Origin: Bolinopsis microptera
Taxonomy: Eukaryota; Ctenophora; Tentaculata; Lobata; Bolinopsidae
Assembly (NCBI RefSeq): GCF_026151205.1
Contig: NC_087074.1
Location: 8,163,726-8,227,725, forward strand
Length of the DNA stretch: 64,000 nt
Reading direction: 5' to 3'
The notes under the pieces were generated by a model that made no database searches, was not told where the DNA came from, and saw only the letters and a program-made list of their open reading frames with translations. Of this stretch, positions 22,825-32,819 are shown piece after piece (the first letter of the stretch is position 1; each line of letters begins with the position of its first letter). Made by a program: the position numbers and the translations under genes.

Positions 22825-25800
22825 TTTTAAACTAATTACAACACTACAAATCTATTACATTTATTGAGGTATGACAATGGAAAGTCCACTACGATGATAA
22901 CAAACAGCGGTGAAGACAAGACAGCAGAAACAGAGAGTGTACAGCTACCAGACACCTGTGATCCGGAGATATCTCAACACCTGTCTTCTGAAGGTATTGC
23001 TTATGTTACACCTGTTGTTTCTCTGTTATGTGGAATCTGTCCCAAAGATCTTATATCAGAACCTTGTAGCATTCAATGTGATTCCTGTAAGACATTTTTC
23101 CATCCTAAATGTCTTGGCAAGTCTGCACCAGTGGACAGTGAACGGTGGGTTTGTCAGAAATGTAGGGATAATGTAGAGAACCAGCAGATCATTGATGCTC
23201 CTGACGAGGAAAATGATATCTGTTATAACTGTCCCGTGTGTAGGAGTGTTGTGGGGGATTCGGATAAGGCATTGGGTTGTGATGGCTGTGAAGAATGGTT
23301 CCATGCACCTTGTTTGTTTATCAGTGAAACCGAGTACGCTGAGATGGATAATGAAGAGATATGGTTTTGTGATACTTGTCAAGCAGTGAAAGCAAACAAA
23401 ATTAATTGGGGCTCAATGGTTGATGAAGAGTTGATAGCTGAGAAAGTCCAAGCTGTTTATCAAGAGATGGTGACATGGAGAAAGAATCTTTTCCTAGTTC
23501 CCAGAGGTAAATCAGGTAGCGACTTTATAAAAGAACTGACTCGGCTCATCCTCTTATTTGCAGATGCTACCAAGTGGGAAAGGCTATCGTTCGCACTGGT
23601 TCATATCTTCTTGCCAATCATGTTGCAAAAACCGTCAAGCAAGTCAAAAGCAAGAGACCATGTAACATATCTCACCAAGCGTTTGGTTAAATGGAAAAAT
23701 GGAGAACTTGACGATCTAATGATGGAGTGCAGGAGTATTCAGAAAGCCTTGGTGCAGCAACAAAAAATCAGCGAGGAATCCAGGAAGAAGAGTTTCTGCC
23801 GACTAATACTTCTTGGGAAAGTTAAACAAGCCACCAAATATGTTGACAGTTCCAATGACACCTTAGGAGTTCACAGCCTAACAGCAAACATTAAACAGGT
23901 CCTTGGGGAGAAACACCCTCCAGCTGTTAAAGCAGATCCAGTTGTTCTGCACCCTCACAGTACTCCTCCACCTCAGGAAGTGATATTTGAGAGGATTGAC
24001 GCAGAGACTGTCAAGAGGGCTTGTTTATATTTGGATGGATCAGGCGACCCAACACTAACGGACTCAGATTTGTGGAAGCATATCATCTGCAGCAAATCAT
24101 TTGGCAAAGCATCAGTGACACTTGCTGAGTCTATAGCAATTGTTGCAAGGCGCCTTTGTAGAGAAGATATCCATCGTAGCTGTCTGAAAGAGTTCACTGC
24201 ATGCAGATTAATCCCTCTTGATAAAGGCCAGGATAAGAACGGGAAACCTGGTGTAAGACCAATTGGAATCGGCGAGATATTGCGCAGAATCATTGGAAAA
24301 GCAGTTATAATGTCTTTCAAAACTGATATACAATATGCTGCTGGCCCACTGCAGACCTGTGCAGGGCTCAAATCAGGAATAGAGGCTTCCATTCATGCAA
24401 TGAGACAGATCTGGGAAGACAGTGACACTGAAGCAATACTACAGGTTGACGCTGATAATGCGTTCAATCGTCTTAATAGAGAAGCAGCCCTTCACAATGT
24501 TCATGAGATCTGTCCTCCGCTCTATCAGTATCTAAAGAACCACTACCAAAAGCCAGCAGACCTGATCATTAATACTACCGAGGACCACTACCAACTTAAG
24601 TCTGAGGAAGGTTCAACTCAGGGAGATGTAGCAGCAATGGCATTCTATGCGTTAGGGATCAAGCCTCTAGTAGATGACCTAGCCACAGCCTCCAAGCCCA
24701 GTGTTTGCAAACAGTCTTGGTATGCAGACGACAGTAGTGCTGGTGGAAAGATTGAAGGTATTAAGATATGGTGGGATACGCTGTTGGAGCAAGGACCAAA
24801 GTATGGATATTACCCAAAAGCCAGTAAGACCGTCCTGATTGTGAAGAAAACCGAGGACCTAGATCTTGCGCAGAAAGTATTCTCAGGCACTGGTATTAAA
24901 ATCGAGTCTGAAGGAGAACGCCATTTGGGTGCAGCAATTGGCAGCGAAGTTTTTAAGAACAAATATGTCTCAGATAAAGTCCATAAATGGTGTCAGGACA
25001 TCAAGCTGTTGTCATCAATTGCTGTTGAGGAGCCCCAAGCTGCTTTGACTGCATATACTAAGGGAATTTGTCACCGGTGGACGTTCATTCAGAGGACCAT
25101 CCCGGGTATAAGTCACTTGTTTCAACCATTGGAGGATTGCATCAGAACAGATTTTATTCCAGCAATCTTGGGTAAGAACGTATCAGACTTGGACCGCTCC
25201 ATATTTGCATTGCCAGTCAGACATGGTGGCCTAGGTATCTCCAACCCAGTTGAAAACTGCAATAGAGAATTCACAGCCTCAGTCACCATCACAAAAGACC
25301 TCACAGACCTGATTATCAACCAGCAAAACACCCTTGAATATTACAACATGTCAATTCAAAATGACACTATAAAAAGTCTCAAGGCAATCAAGGAGAAACA
25401 CTTATTTACGGTTAGCAAATCAATAGAGGACAGTGTAAGAGATCCCAACCTAAAGAGATCTCTCCAGTTCATCAAAGAGAAAGGTTCAGGATGTTGGCTT
25501 ACTGCACTTCCATTGAAGAGATTTGGCTACTCCCTGAACAAGATTGAGTTCCGTGATGCTCTGTACTTGCGTTATGGTTGGGAGATCCCTAACACCCCAT
25601 TTCACTGTGCTTGTGGAGAGAGAAATAATGTGAATCACACACTTATATGCAAGAAAGGTGGCTATGTTTCTATGAGACACAACAACATCCGCGATCTAAA
25701 TGCAGAGCTGCAGCGTGAAGTATGCAGAGATGTAGTGACTGAGCCAGCATTGATACCCCTTGATAATGAAGAAATTGTTGGTACCAATGCTGATAGAGCT

Positions 25801-26562
25801 GCACCTGATGTATCCTCACGAGGTCTCTGGAGCACATTTGAACGAACATTCTTTGATGTCTGTGTTACCCACCCCAACTCACCCACATATGACAAAAAAG
25901 ATATGGAACAGATCTATAAAGTTCATGAAATGAGGAAAATGAAAAAGTACAACAACAGAATCATCCAGGTGGAAAAAGGCACCTTTACTCCACTTATATA
26001 CTCAACAAATGGCGGATGGGGTCCACAAGCCACAAGATACCACAAGAGACTCGCTGAAAAACTATCCCAGAAGAGAGGAGAAGACTATGCGGCTATTATG
26101 TGTTATATGCGCACCAGGATTAGATTCTCAATCCTCAGGAGCACCCTGATAGCGGTCAGGGGTGAGAGAGGGAGACGGCAATCGTATACATTGCCAGTCA
26201 GTGTAACTTCGTTTAACTTGATACCTGCCACCATGGACTATGAATGTTTCTAGACACTATCCTTTTGATATTGAGATATTGGTATTTCAGACCACGTGTA
26301 CATCGTTCCTTTTTTTACGACACAGTAATTTATTGACACTCACAGCTATAATTTTAATCATTGAATCAGTATTTTTATCTGTGCTCTGTGAATGCATCAC
26401 ATGAATCAGTTTTTTAATCTATTAACTTATTACACATTTGTGCTCTGCTTTAGCATCACTTGACTATTTAAAAAAAATTGTTTGTTCAGGCCATGACCTT
26501 ATAGTCAGCCAATTGGCCATTGCTATATTATGTGTATATTGTTTGAATATTCTTTTCTCCTC
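22825..26562 (+). mobile_element. Complete PHD-finger reverse-transcriptase retroelement
   Basis: The 3738-bp insert is flanked by GTTTAGTTGAAG on both sides (22813-22824 and 26563-26574). The intact LTR copy at about 28129-28140 has this sequence once, so the 12-bp duplication marks the insertion precisely. The ends show no LTR, no terminal inverted repeat and no poly-A tail. A long, non-fixed duplication plus a single RT ORF points to target-primed (non-LTR) integration. One ORF fills most of the element (22894-26253). Confidence 0.8.
22894..26253 (+). CDS. PHD-PHD-RT-zinc knuckle-nuclease-like polyprotein (1119 aa)
   Basis: Reverse transcriptase of the retroelement around it. From the first ATG (22894): two C4HC3 PHD fingers at about residues 48-95 (CGICPKDL to CQKC) and 110-165 (CPVCRSVV to CDTC). 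A central RT follows with LIPLDKGQDKNGKPGVRPIG (block 1), LQVDADNAFNRLNREAALHN (motif A), STQGDVAAMAFYALG (motif B) and WYADDSSAGG (motif C, YADD). Next come a thumb-like region, a CCHC knuckle CACGERNNVNHTLICKK, and a C-terminal block with APDV and FFDVCVTHP. That order (RT, knuckle, PD-D/E-like block) is that of R2-type elements with a restriction-like endonuclease; the nuclease call is inference. The frame is open upstream to 22864 with no ATG. All catalytic residues seen are intact. Confidence 0.85.
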   Translation: MITNSGEDKTAETESVQLPDTCDPEISQHLSSEGIAYVTPVVSLLCGICPKDLISEPCSIQCDSCKTFFHPKCLGKSAPVDSERWVCQKCRDNVENQQIIDAPDEENDICYNCPVCRSVVGDSDKALGCDGCEEWFHAPCLFISETEYAEMDNEEIWFCDTCQAVKANKINWGSMVDEELIAEKVQAVYQEMVTWRKNLFLVPRGKSGSDFIKELTRLILLFADATKWERLSFALVHIFLPIMLQKPSSKSKARDHVTYLTKRLVKWKNGELDDLMMECRSIQKALVQQQKISEESRKKSFCRLILLGKVKQATKYVDSSNDTLGVHSLTANIKQVLGEKHPPAVKADPVVLHPHSTPPPQEVIFERIDAETVKRACLYLDGSGDPTLTDSDLWKHIICSKSFGKASVTLAESIAIVARRLCREDIHRSCLKEFTACRLIPLDKGQDKNGKPGVRPIGIGEILRRIIGKAVIMSFKTDIQYAAGPLQTCAGLKSGIEASIHAMRQIWEDSDTEAILQVDADNAFNRLNREAALHNVHEICPPLYQYLKNHYQKPADLIINTTEDHYQLKSEEGSTQGDVAAMAFYALGIKPLVDDLATASKPSVCKQSWYADDSSAGGKIEGIKIWWDTLLEQGPKYGYYPKASKTVLIVKKTEDLDLAQKVFSGTGIKIESEGERHLGAAIGSEVFKNKYVSDKVHKWCQDIKLLSSIAVEEPQAALTAYTKGICHRWTFIQRTIPGISHLFQPLEDCIRTDFIPAILGKNVSDLDRSIFALPVRHGGLGISNPVENCNREFTASVTITKDLTDLIINQQNTLEYYNMSIQNDTIKSLKAIKEKHLFTVSKSIEDSVRDPNLKRSLQFIKEKGSGCWLTALPLKRFGYSLNKIEFRDALYLRYGWEIPNTPFHCACGERNNVNHTLICKKGGYVSMRHNNIRDLNAELQREVCRDVVTEPALIPLDNEEIVGTNADRAAPDVSSRGLWSTFERTFFDVCVTHPNSPTYDKKDMEQIYKVHEMRKMKKYNNRIIQVEKGTFTPLIYSTNGGWGPQATRYHKRLAEKLSQKRGEDYAAIMCYMRTRIRFSILRSTLIAVRGERGRRQSYTLPVSVTSFNLIPATMDYECF

Positions 26563-26901
26563 GTTTAGTTGAAGTCCTCATCATTCAGAAGTACCTCATA
26601 TAGTAAGAAGAACATCATCATCAGGAGTAGTAGTTTTAATTTAATAGTAGTTTAATCTAATAGTAAAAAGACATTATTTAGTTTAGTATTGATTTGTGTA
26701 TTAGTTATAGCAGTGTGAGTAGCTGAGTCACACCAATCACATTTCAATCACTCATTCACTATTTGAGGGTGAGTACATAGAGTAACAAGGTTACATTTGA
26801 AACACCATTTATTTGTATAACCTCTTTATTCATCTAATTTGTATTTATAATAATTGAGTATTATTTGTTATTTAATTAACCCAAGAACAGGGTTCCAACA
26901 G

Positions 26902-26967
26902 TGGTAGCAGGAAGTGGTTACGATCCACCGACCTCTGGGTTATGGGCCCAGCACGCTTCCACTGCGC
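26902..26967 (+). promoter_or_regulatory. Extended primer-binding site: 66-nt complement of initiator tRNA-Met
   Basis: One base after the 5' LTR, 66 nt are the reverse complement of an animal initiator tRNA-Met from its CCA end to base 10, including CCAACCCATAAC-type anticodon-arm sequence (CTGGGTTATGGGCCCAG on this strand). A normal PBS is about 18 nt. The match ends exactly before tRNA base 9 (AG at 26968 where CA is expected). Inside the match, the base opposite tRNA A58 (26920) is A instead of T. See the findings. Confidence 0.9.
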
Positions 26968-28429
26968 AGTTTTTCTGTCATTACGATAACTCGATACAGA
27001 AATCTCTAAAGATCACACTTGTTTACAGTGTTGGATGGGTATTTTTTGTGCACCTGTCAGTCTAAGAACGATGTTTCCATTCCGTTCATAGAAAAGAGAT
27101 TTTCGTATTAAGAACTTTGATAGTTATTAGCTAATAGTTAGACTGTATTAATTCTATCGGACGTTTTGTACAAGTATTATATCTCTCAGATCTCACGCTC
27201 AGCGTGGAAGGCAGTCATTTTAGCCACTAGCCTGTTTTACAGCGGATGTTTTTCCCGCGTTAACAGAGATTTAATCCACTTGTACCACGTGACTCGCCGA
27301 ATATGGAATAATCGTTAACTGCTTTTTTAGTTATCTGCTTTCATGACAGTGTATCGACACGTATTTAGGATTAACTCAGATTGAGCCGCGCATTTTTTTA
27401 TATAGCTCAAACTCATAGAAAGTATTTTTAGCGCGCACGACACGTTTTTGTGCAGCGTGCGGGATTAGAATATTTTTAACTTAACATTTTTTCTAGAGTT
27501 TATTTCCTAATTTAACTTGGATAGTCGGATATCTATTTTTTAACAAAGAAAGTATAGGGAGTTATGACTTTAAGATTGTAAAAGTCATGAGTTAAATTAT
27601 TAGTAAGTACTTTTTCTTTTTTAAAGTAGGGGGAATGTTAGAATCTTAATTCTATTTGTAGCTTGTTTTTGTACTTCATATTACTAACCCTGTATCTCAC
27701 TTTAGCAAAGGTTTAGTTCCAGTGATTGTATATACAGTGTTGGGGTAAAGGGACTCCAGAAGGCAGACAAGGCTCGACTCCAGACTCTAGTTGAAGTAAC
27801 AGAAGAGAGAGGAGTGTCCAGTGTTTAGTTGACTCCAGACTCTAGCGAAGCAGAAGGGAGAGGAGTGACGTTGTCGACTCCAGACTCTAGCGTAGCAGAA
27901 GGGAGAGGAGTGACGTTGTTTTAGTGATCCCACAGATTCCAGTCGACAGATACTATCTGTGTTCTGTGACGTGGAAAGAGTGGTAAGTAGTTTATAGTTA
28001 TAGTTTAGTAGTTTAGTCTAGGAGTTCCCGCTTCCTCTTTCACTTTCATTTATAGTTTCACGTGGATTACCTTTCACTTTACTCACGGTAGTTTTCCCCC
28101 AGGGTTTTTATTATAGTTATCAGTTCCAGTTTAGTTGAAGTCCTCATCATTCAGAAGTACCTCATTTATAGTAAGAAGAACATCATCATCAGGAGTAGTA
28201 GTTTTAATTTAATAGTAGTTTAATCTAATAGTAAAAAGACATTATTTAGTTTAGTATTGATTTGTGTATTAGTTATAGCAGTGTGAGTAGCTGAGTCACA
28301 CCAATCACATTTCAATCACTCATTCACTATTTGAGGGTGAGTACATAGAGTAACAAGGTTACATTTGAAACACCATTTATTTGTATAACCTCTTTATTCA
28401 TCTAATTTGTATTTATAATAATTGAGTAT

Positions 28430-28534
28430 TGTCGTGAGATTTATTATTACTAATATGTACTATTTACAGGATGTTTAATATTTAATGTAACTCTGTTAAC
28501 AACTGTCTCATTTGGTAACTCTCGACACACAACA
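28430..28534 (+). repeat. 5' LTR of Gypsy-type element (105 bp)
   Basis: Direct repeat of 32671-32775. The ends are near-complementary (TGTCGTGAG and CTCTCGACA). Confidence 0.92.
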
Positions 28535-28562
28535 CTTTAAACATCCTCAACTAAACAAAAGT

Positions 28563-31500
28563 ATGGATAAAGTACTGAGACCGGATAGACTAGAACTGGA
28601 CCTAGCTACATCAACTCAAGGAGGAAACGCAAACAAATACACACATTGGAGCACTACGATGGACAACTTCATCGAGACACTGAAAGAAACCGTAACTAGT
28701 GACGAAGATAAATACAAGGTTTTAATAAACTTTATTAGCCCTGATATCTTCCTGCACATATCGGGGCTAACTAAATACACTGAAGCCAGCACCCTCTTAC
28801 AGGCTCTATTCGTAAAGACGAAAAACCCAAACTATGCTCGTCACTGCCTGGCCATGAGAACCCAGAAGGAAGGAGAATCCATCGAATTATACTTACTGGC
28901 ACTAGAAAAACTAGCTAAAGAGTGTGACTTCAAGGAGGTAACTGCTGCAGCGCACCAAGAGGAATGTATCAGAACGGCATTCATATCAGGATTGAGCTCA
29001 CATCAGATCCGCCAACGGCTACTTGAGGATACTAAATCCTTATCTGACACAACTAAGGCAGCTACCACACTTGAGCAAGCCCTCAGGGAGAGTAAGCACT
29101 ACAATCACCGGGCTTCTGACGAAGGTCACTTAGCGGCAACCGATTCATGCTCTGTTGGTCAAGAGTCTATCTCTCATGTTGCAGCTGTTCAGGGCCGTGC
29201 CCAATTCCAATCACAAAAAGGAGGAGACAAACACTGCGGTTACTGCGGCTACAGCCCTCACGACCGAAAAGTTTGTCCTGCAAGAGATGCACCCTGCCAC
29301 AACTGTGACAGACGGGGCCACTTCAGCAGTGTTTGCCGACAACGCAAGAGAAATCCTGACAAACGCTCTGCAGCCATGCACCGGCCTGCTAACGATGATC
29401 ACGTACCTGCTGAGATGGACGCCTATACTCCCTTCCTCGCTGCTACCTCGTCGACTCCTTACCCCTCATCCCTCTCCCACTCCGTAGTAAACGTCAAGGT
29501 AAATGACCATTTCAATGGCTATCTCCTAATTGACACAGGAAGCTCCGAAAGCTTCATTTCTAAAAGTTTTGCTTCTAAATTAGGCGTTAAACTTTCAAAC
29601 TGTAATAATTCAATAACATTAGCATCAGAAAATCATGTGAGTAGAACTGTGGGTGCCTGTCATGTTGATATAAACTTAAATGAACATTCCCTCTGTAACG
29701 TGCGCCTCATGGTTCTTGAACAGTTGTGTTGCGATATCATACTGGGTTTGGACATTTTGAAGGAACACGAGCGCCTGGTACTTTCATTTAGTGGTCACAA
29801 AGCACCCATCGAACTCACCAGTCCCTTTTCTCCGTCAATTTCCTGCTCACTGGCTAAAGCAGATATCGAGCCCCCATCTTTGTTCGCCAATCTCGAGGGT
29901 AATCTCCGTCCTATTGCCTGCGGTTCTCGCAAGTTTTCCGATCAAGAGTCATTTTTCATTAAACAAACCATTGATAGCCTACTTGAAAGTGACATAATCA
30001 GGCCAAGCAAGAGCCCATGGAGGGCTCAGGTTCTAGTTACTGGCCTCAACAAGCCGAACACAAAACCGAGGATGGTTGTAGACTACTCTCGCACGATAAA
30101 CAAATTCACACTACTGGACGCATATCCATTACCAAACATGGAGAGGGTTGTATCTAGCATTGCAAAGTACTCAATCTACAGCACCTTTGACCTTAAGTCT
30201 GCGTATTATCAAATACCAATAATGGAAAACGAAAAGTCTTATACCGCATTCGAAGCCGCCGGAAGGTTATTTGAGTTCAACGTCATCCCCTTTGGTGTTA
30301 AAAATGGGGTAGCAGCCTTCCAGAGAGTCATTGACCAAATCATAGAACAGGAGAAGCTCGAGGGGACTTTCGCCTATCTTGACAATATTACGGTGGCGGG
30401 TGAGTCACAAGAAGAACATGACGAGAATGTGAAGAAGTTTCTAGACATTGTAGAGAAATATAGTCTAACCCTCAACAAGGAGAAAACAGCGGGGCCTACT
30501 ACCTTTATTAATATCCTAGGCTACTTGGTCTCAAAAGGTCAGATGAGACCTGATCCAGACCGCATGGAGCCCTTACTTAAACTGCCATTGCCTAAGGACC
30601 CTGCTTCCTTGCAGAGAGCTCTCGGTTTGTTTTCATACTACTCACGGTGGGTAGAAAAGTACTCAGATATGGTCCAGCCACTCATTAAGGAACCCTCATT
30701 TCCACTGTCAGAGACTTGTAATACTGCTTTCGAGAGTATTAAATCAAAAATCGCAAGTTCATGTATCGTGTGTCCCAATGATCGTGATAATCTCGTCCTT
30801 GAATCAGATGCTTCTGAGTTTGCCCTTTCCGCTAGTCTTAACCAAGGTGGTAAGCCTGTTGCATTTTTCTCTAGGACCCTAAAAGCACATGAACGCAGAC
30901 ACCACGCTGTGGAGAAGGAGGCCTGCGCTATTGTTGAAGCATGTCGAAAATGGCAACATTATTTAGCAGGACGAAAATTCACTCTCATCACCGACCAACA
31001 GGCTATCTCTTTCATGTTTAGTCATCAGACCCACGGGAAGATCAAAAATAATAAGATACAGCGCTGGAGGATCGAGCTCTCCACCTTGGACTTTGATATC
31101 AAGTATCGGCCCGGGCCCGAAAACGTCACAGCCGACTGCCTTTCGCGAGCCTACTGTTCAGCCCTCGCCTATGGTTACCCTGACCTGGTTGATATTCATG
31201 AAAATCTCTGTCATCCAGGTGTGGCCAGGTTATATCACTTTGTTAGGGTCAGAAACATGCCTTTCTCCATCGATCAAGTCAAGAAAGTAACAGCTGATTG
31301 TGGGGACTGTGCTAGGATTAAGCCCAAGTTCATCAGACCTCTAAACCCTCCGCTAATAGAAGCTACAAAACCACTGGACCGAATTAGTATTGATTTCAAG
31401 GGACCCCTCCCATCGAGCACAAAGAATAAGTATATGCTGGTCATCATAGATGAGTATAGCCGGTTCCCCTTTGTCTACGCCTGCCCTAACATGGAATCTT

Positions 31501-32270
31501 CTACCATAATCAGATGTTTATCTAACTTGTTCTCTATGTTTGGCACGGTAGGATATGTACACTCAGACAACGGCCCCTCCTTGATAAGCAGTGAGCTCCG
31601 TAAATTCTTCCTAGATCACGGGGTAGGGTTTAGTAATAGTTCGAAGTACAACCCCCGTGGTAATAGCCAGGTTGAACGTTACAATGGCGTCATATGGAAG
31701 GCTATTCAGCTAGCACTATCAAGCAAAAAGTTCCCTCTGACCCATTGGGAGATAGTCCTACCCGAGGTACTTCATGCTCAAAGGACTCTGCTCTGTACGG
31801 CCACTAACCAGACTCCCCATGAACGCCTTTTCTCCTTCCAAAGGAGATCCGCTTCCGGAAAACCAGTCCCTTCTTGGCTATTGACTCAAAAAAAAGTGCT
31901 GGCCAAGAGGCACGTTCGAAGGTCTAAGTATGATCCATTATGTGACGAGGTCGATCTTGTCTCAGTCAACCCCGCAAATGCTAGAGTCAGGTACCCAGGG
32001 GGCCGCGAGGACACTGTTTCGTTGAGGGACTTGGCACCTCTACCTGTCAGCGAATCTAATGCCGAAAACTCCACAGGATCTGCTGTAAAGGAAATACCCC
32101 CAGTTGCAGTGACCCCCTCTGTTACGGTCGCTCCATCTACTCCCGCTCCCTCTAACCCTCCAACCTCCTCCTGTATCCCTGAACCGTGTCATCTCTCCGA
32201 ACTGCCTGAGCCCAACCCCCGCCGTTCAACTAGGGAATCTCGTCCTCCTGACCGCTTCCAGGCTGGTTAG
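28563..32270 (+). CDS. Gypsy-type gag-pol polyprotein (1235 aa)
   Basis: Single ORF of the LTR element. The first ATG is at 28563; the frame is open without ATG back to 28512, inside the LTR. Domains in order: gag, with two CCHC knuckles (CGYCGYSPHDRKVC and CHNCDRRGHFSSVC, about residues 240-280); aspartic protease (LLIDTGSSESFIS, about 340); RT with TFDLKSAYYQIPI and FAYLDNITVAG, an active site reading YLDN instead of the usual YxDD; RNase H (LESDASEFALSASL, then TDQQAISFMF); integrase with an HHCC finger and the catalytic triad in SIDFKGPLP, VHSDNGPS and NSQVERYNG. A Pro/Ser-rich tail ends the protein. No stop or frameshift. gag and pol share one frame, so no frameshift signal is needed. 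Confidence 0.93.
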   Translation: MDKVLRPDRLELDLATSTQGGNANKYTHWSTTMDNFIETLKETVTSDEDKYKVLINFISPDIFLHISGLTKYTEASTLLQALFVKTKNPNYARHCLAMRTQKEGESIELYLLALEKLAKECDFKEVTAAAHQEECIRTAFISGLSSHQIRQRLLEDTKSLSDTTKAATTLEQALRESKHYNHRASDEGHLAATDSCSVGQESISHVAAVQGRAQFQSQKGGDKHCGYCGYSPHDRKVCPARDAPCHNCDRRGHFSSVCRQRKRNPDKRSAAMHRPANDDHVPAEMDAYTPFLAATSSTPYPSSLSHSVVNVKVNDHFNGYLLIDTGSSESFISKSFASKLGVKLSNCNNSITLASENHVSRTVGACHVDINLNEHSLCNVRLMVLEQLCCDIILGLDILKEHERLVLSFSGHKAPIELTSPFSPSISCSLAKADIEPPSLFANLEGNLRPIACGSRKFSDQESFFIKQTIDSLLESDIIRPSKSPWRAQVLVTGLNKPNTKPRMVVDYSRTINKFTLLDAYPLPNMERVVSSIAKYSIYSTFDLKSAYYQIPIMENEKSYTAFEAAGRLFEFNVIPFGVKNGVAAFQRVIDQIIEQEKLEGTFAYLDNITVAGESQEEHDENVKKFLDIVEKYSLTLNKEKTAGPTTFINILGYLVSKGQMRPDPDRMEPLLKLPLPKDPASLQRALGLFSYYSRWVEKYSDMVQPLIKEPSFPLSETCNTAFESIKSKIASSCIVCPNDRDNLVLESDASEFALSASLNQGGKPVAFFSRTLKAHERRHHAVEKEACAIVEACRKWQHYLAGRKFTLITDQQAISFMFSHQTHGKIKNNKIQRWRIELSTLDFDIKYRPGPENVTADCLSRAYCSALAYGYPDLVDIHENLCHPGVARLYHFVRVRNMPFSIDQVKKVTADCGDCARIKPKFIRPLNPPLIEATKPLDRISIDFKGPLPSSTKNKYMLVIIDEYSRFPFVYACPNMESSTIIRCLSNLFSMFGTVGYVHSDNGPSLISSELRKFFLDHGVGFSNSSKYNPRGNSQVERYNGVIWKAIQLALSSKKFPLTHWEIVLPEVLHAQRTLLCTATNQTPHERLFSFQRRSASGKPVPSWLLTQKKVLAKRHVRRSKYDPLCDEVDLVSVNPANARVRYPGGREDTVSLRDLAPLPVSESNAENSTGSAVKEIPPVAVTPSVTVAPSTPAPSNPPTSSCIPEPCHLSELPEPNPRRSTRESRPPDRFQAG

Positions 32271-32670
32271 ACACTTGATCGTGCTTGATCACCGCGTGAA
32301 TTTCGAGACTTTTCACTATTGATGAGACATTTTATATTTGGCAGTTTTAAAGCCTAAATTATAATTTATGCGTGTGTACGTAATGGCGCCGTCACTCTGT
32401 GGCAGCAACCTGATTACTAGTTTACGTAACGCGCGGGGACTTTCGCATATCTGGAAGCCGTCTCCATAAACATTTCTAATCTAATTATCTTATGATATAG
32501 CGCAGCCGCGCGGAGACGATATTACGTTTATATTCGCCGTTTTATATCTCAGTTTTATGAACCGTTTTTTACCGTTTTATAATTTAAATTTTACCCCTGT
32601 TTTATAGTTTTGTGAGAGATTAAAGTAATTTTGACTTCAATATTGACTTCTATTATTTAGCTGGGGAGAA

Positions 32671-32775
32671 TGTCGTGAGATTTATTATTACTAATATGTA
32701 CTATTTACAGGATGTTTAATATTTAATGTAACTCTGTTAACAACTGTCTCATTTGGTAACTCTCGACACACAACA
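32671..32775 (+). repeat. 3' LTR of Gypsy-type element (105 bp)
   Basis: Matches the 5' LTR over its whole length; followed by AGTAT and then the rest of the outer LTR. Confidence 0.92.
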
Positions 32776-32819
32776 AGTATTATTTGTTATTTAATTAACC
32801 CAAGAACAGGGTTCCAACA

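Larger units (their letters stand above)
22320..26900 (+). repeat. 5' LTR of the outer element (interrupted)
   Basis: LTR pieces are 22320-22824 and 26575-26900. They match the 3' LTR apart from the interruption by the PHD/RT element. It contains three roughly 45-bp repeats (GACTCCAGACTCTAG and onward, about 22468-22600). Confidence 0.9.
28430..32775 (+). mobile_element. Complete Gypsy-type LTR retrotransposon with 105-bp LTRs
   Basis: LTRs at 28430-28534 and 32671-32775 are both 105 bp, begin TGTCGTGAG and end CGACACACAACA, and I saw no difference between them. The target duplication AGTAT is at 28425-28429 and 32776-32780; the uninterrupted target is at about 26862-26866. A polypurine tract (GGGGAGAA) precedes the 3' LTR. 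No TGG-type tRNA primer site follows the 5' LTR. One gag-pol ORF and no env. Confidence 0.92.
22320..32819 (+). mobile_element. Non-autonomous LTR retrotransposon split by two younger insertions
   Basis: The outer element is flanked by a 5-bp target duplication GGCTT (22315-22319 and 32820-32824). Its LTRs begin TGTTAGAATC and end TTCCAACA. The 5' LTR (831 bp) is 22320-22824 plus 26575-26900; the 3' LTR (833 bp) is 27636-28429 plus 32781-32819. I saw one 2-bp length difference between them (near 26600 and 28160), so the insertion is recent. The internal part, 26901-27635 (735 bp), has a tRNA primer site and a polypurine tract (AGTAGGGGGAA just before 27636) but no ORF, so it relied on proteins from another element. 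Without the nested elements its length is about 2.4 kb. Confidence 0.9.
27636..32819 (+). repeat. 3' LTR of the outer element (interrupted)
   Basis: LTR pieces 27636-28429 and 32781-32819, split by the Gypsy-type element. It is preceded by the polypurine tract AGTAGGGGGAA. Confidence 0.9.

Noticed and set aside
26902..26967. Functional tRNA-iMet gene on the minus strand
   Set aside because: The 5' nine bases are absent, CCA is encoded, and it starts one base after an LTR, so it is a primer-site copy and not a gene.
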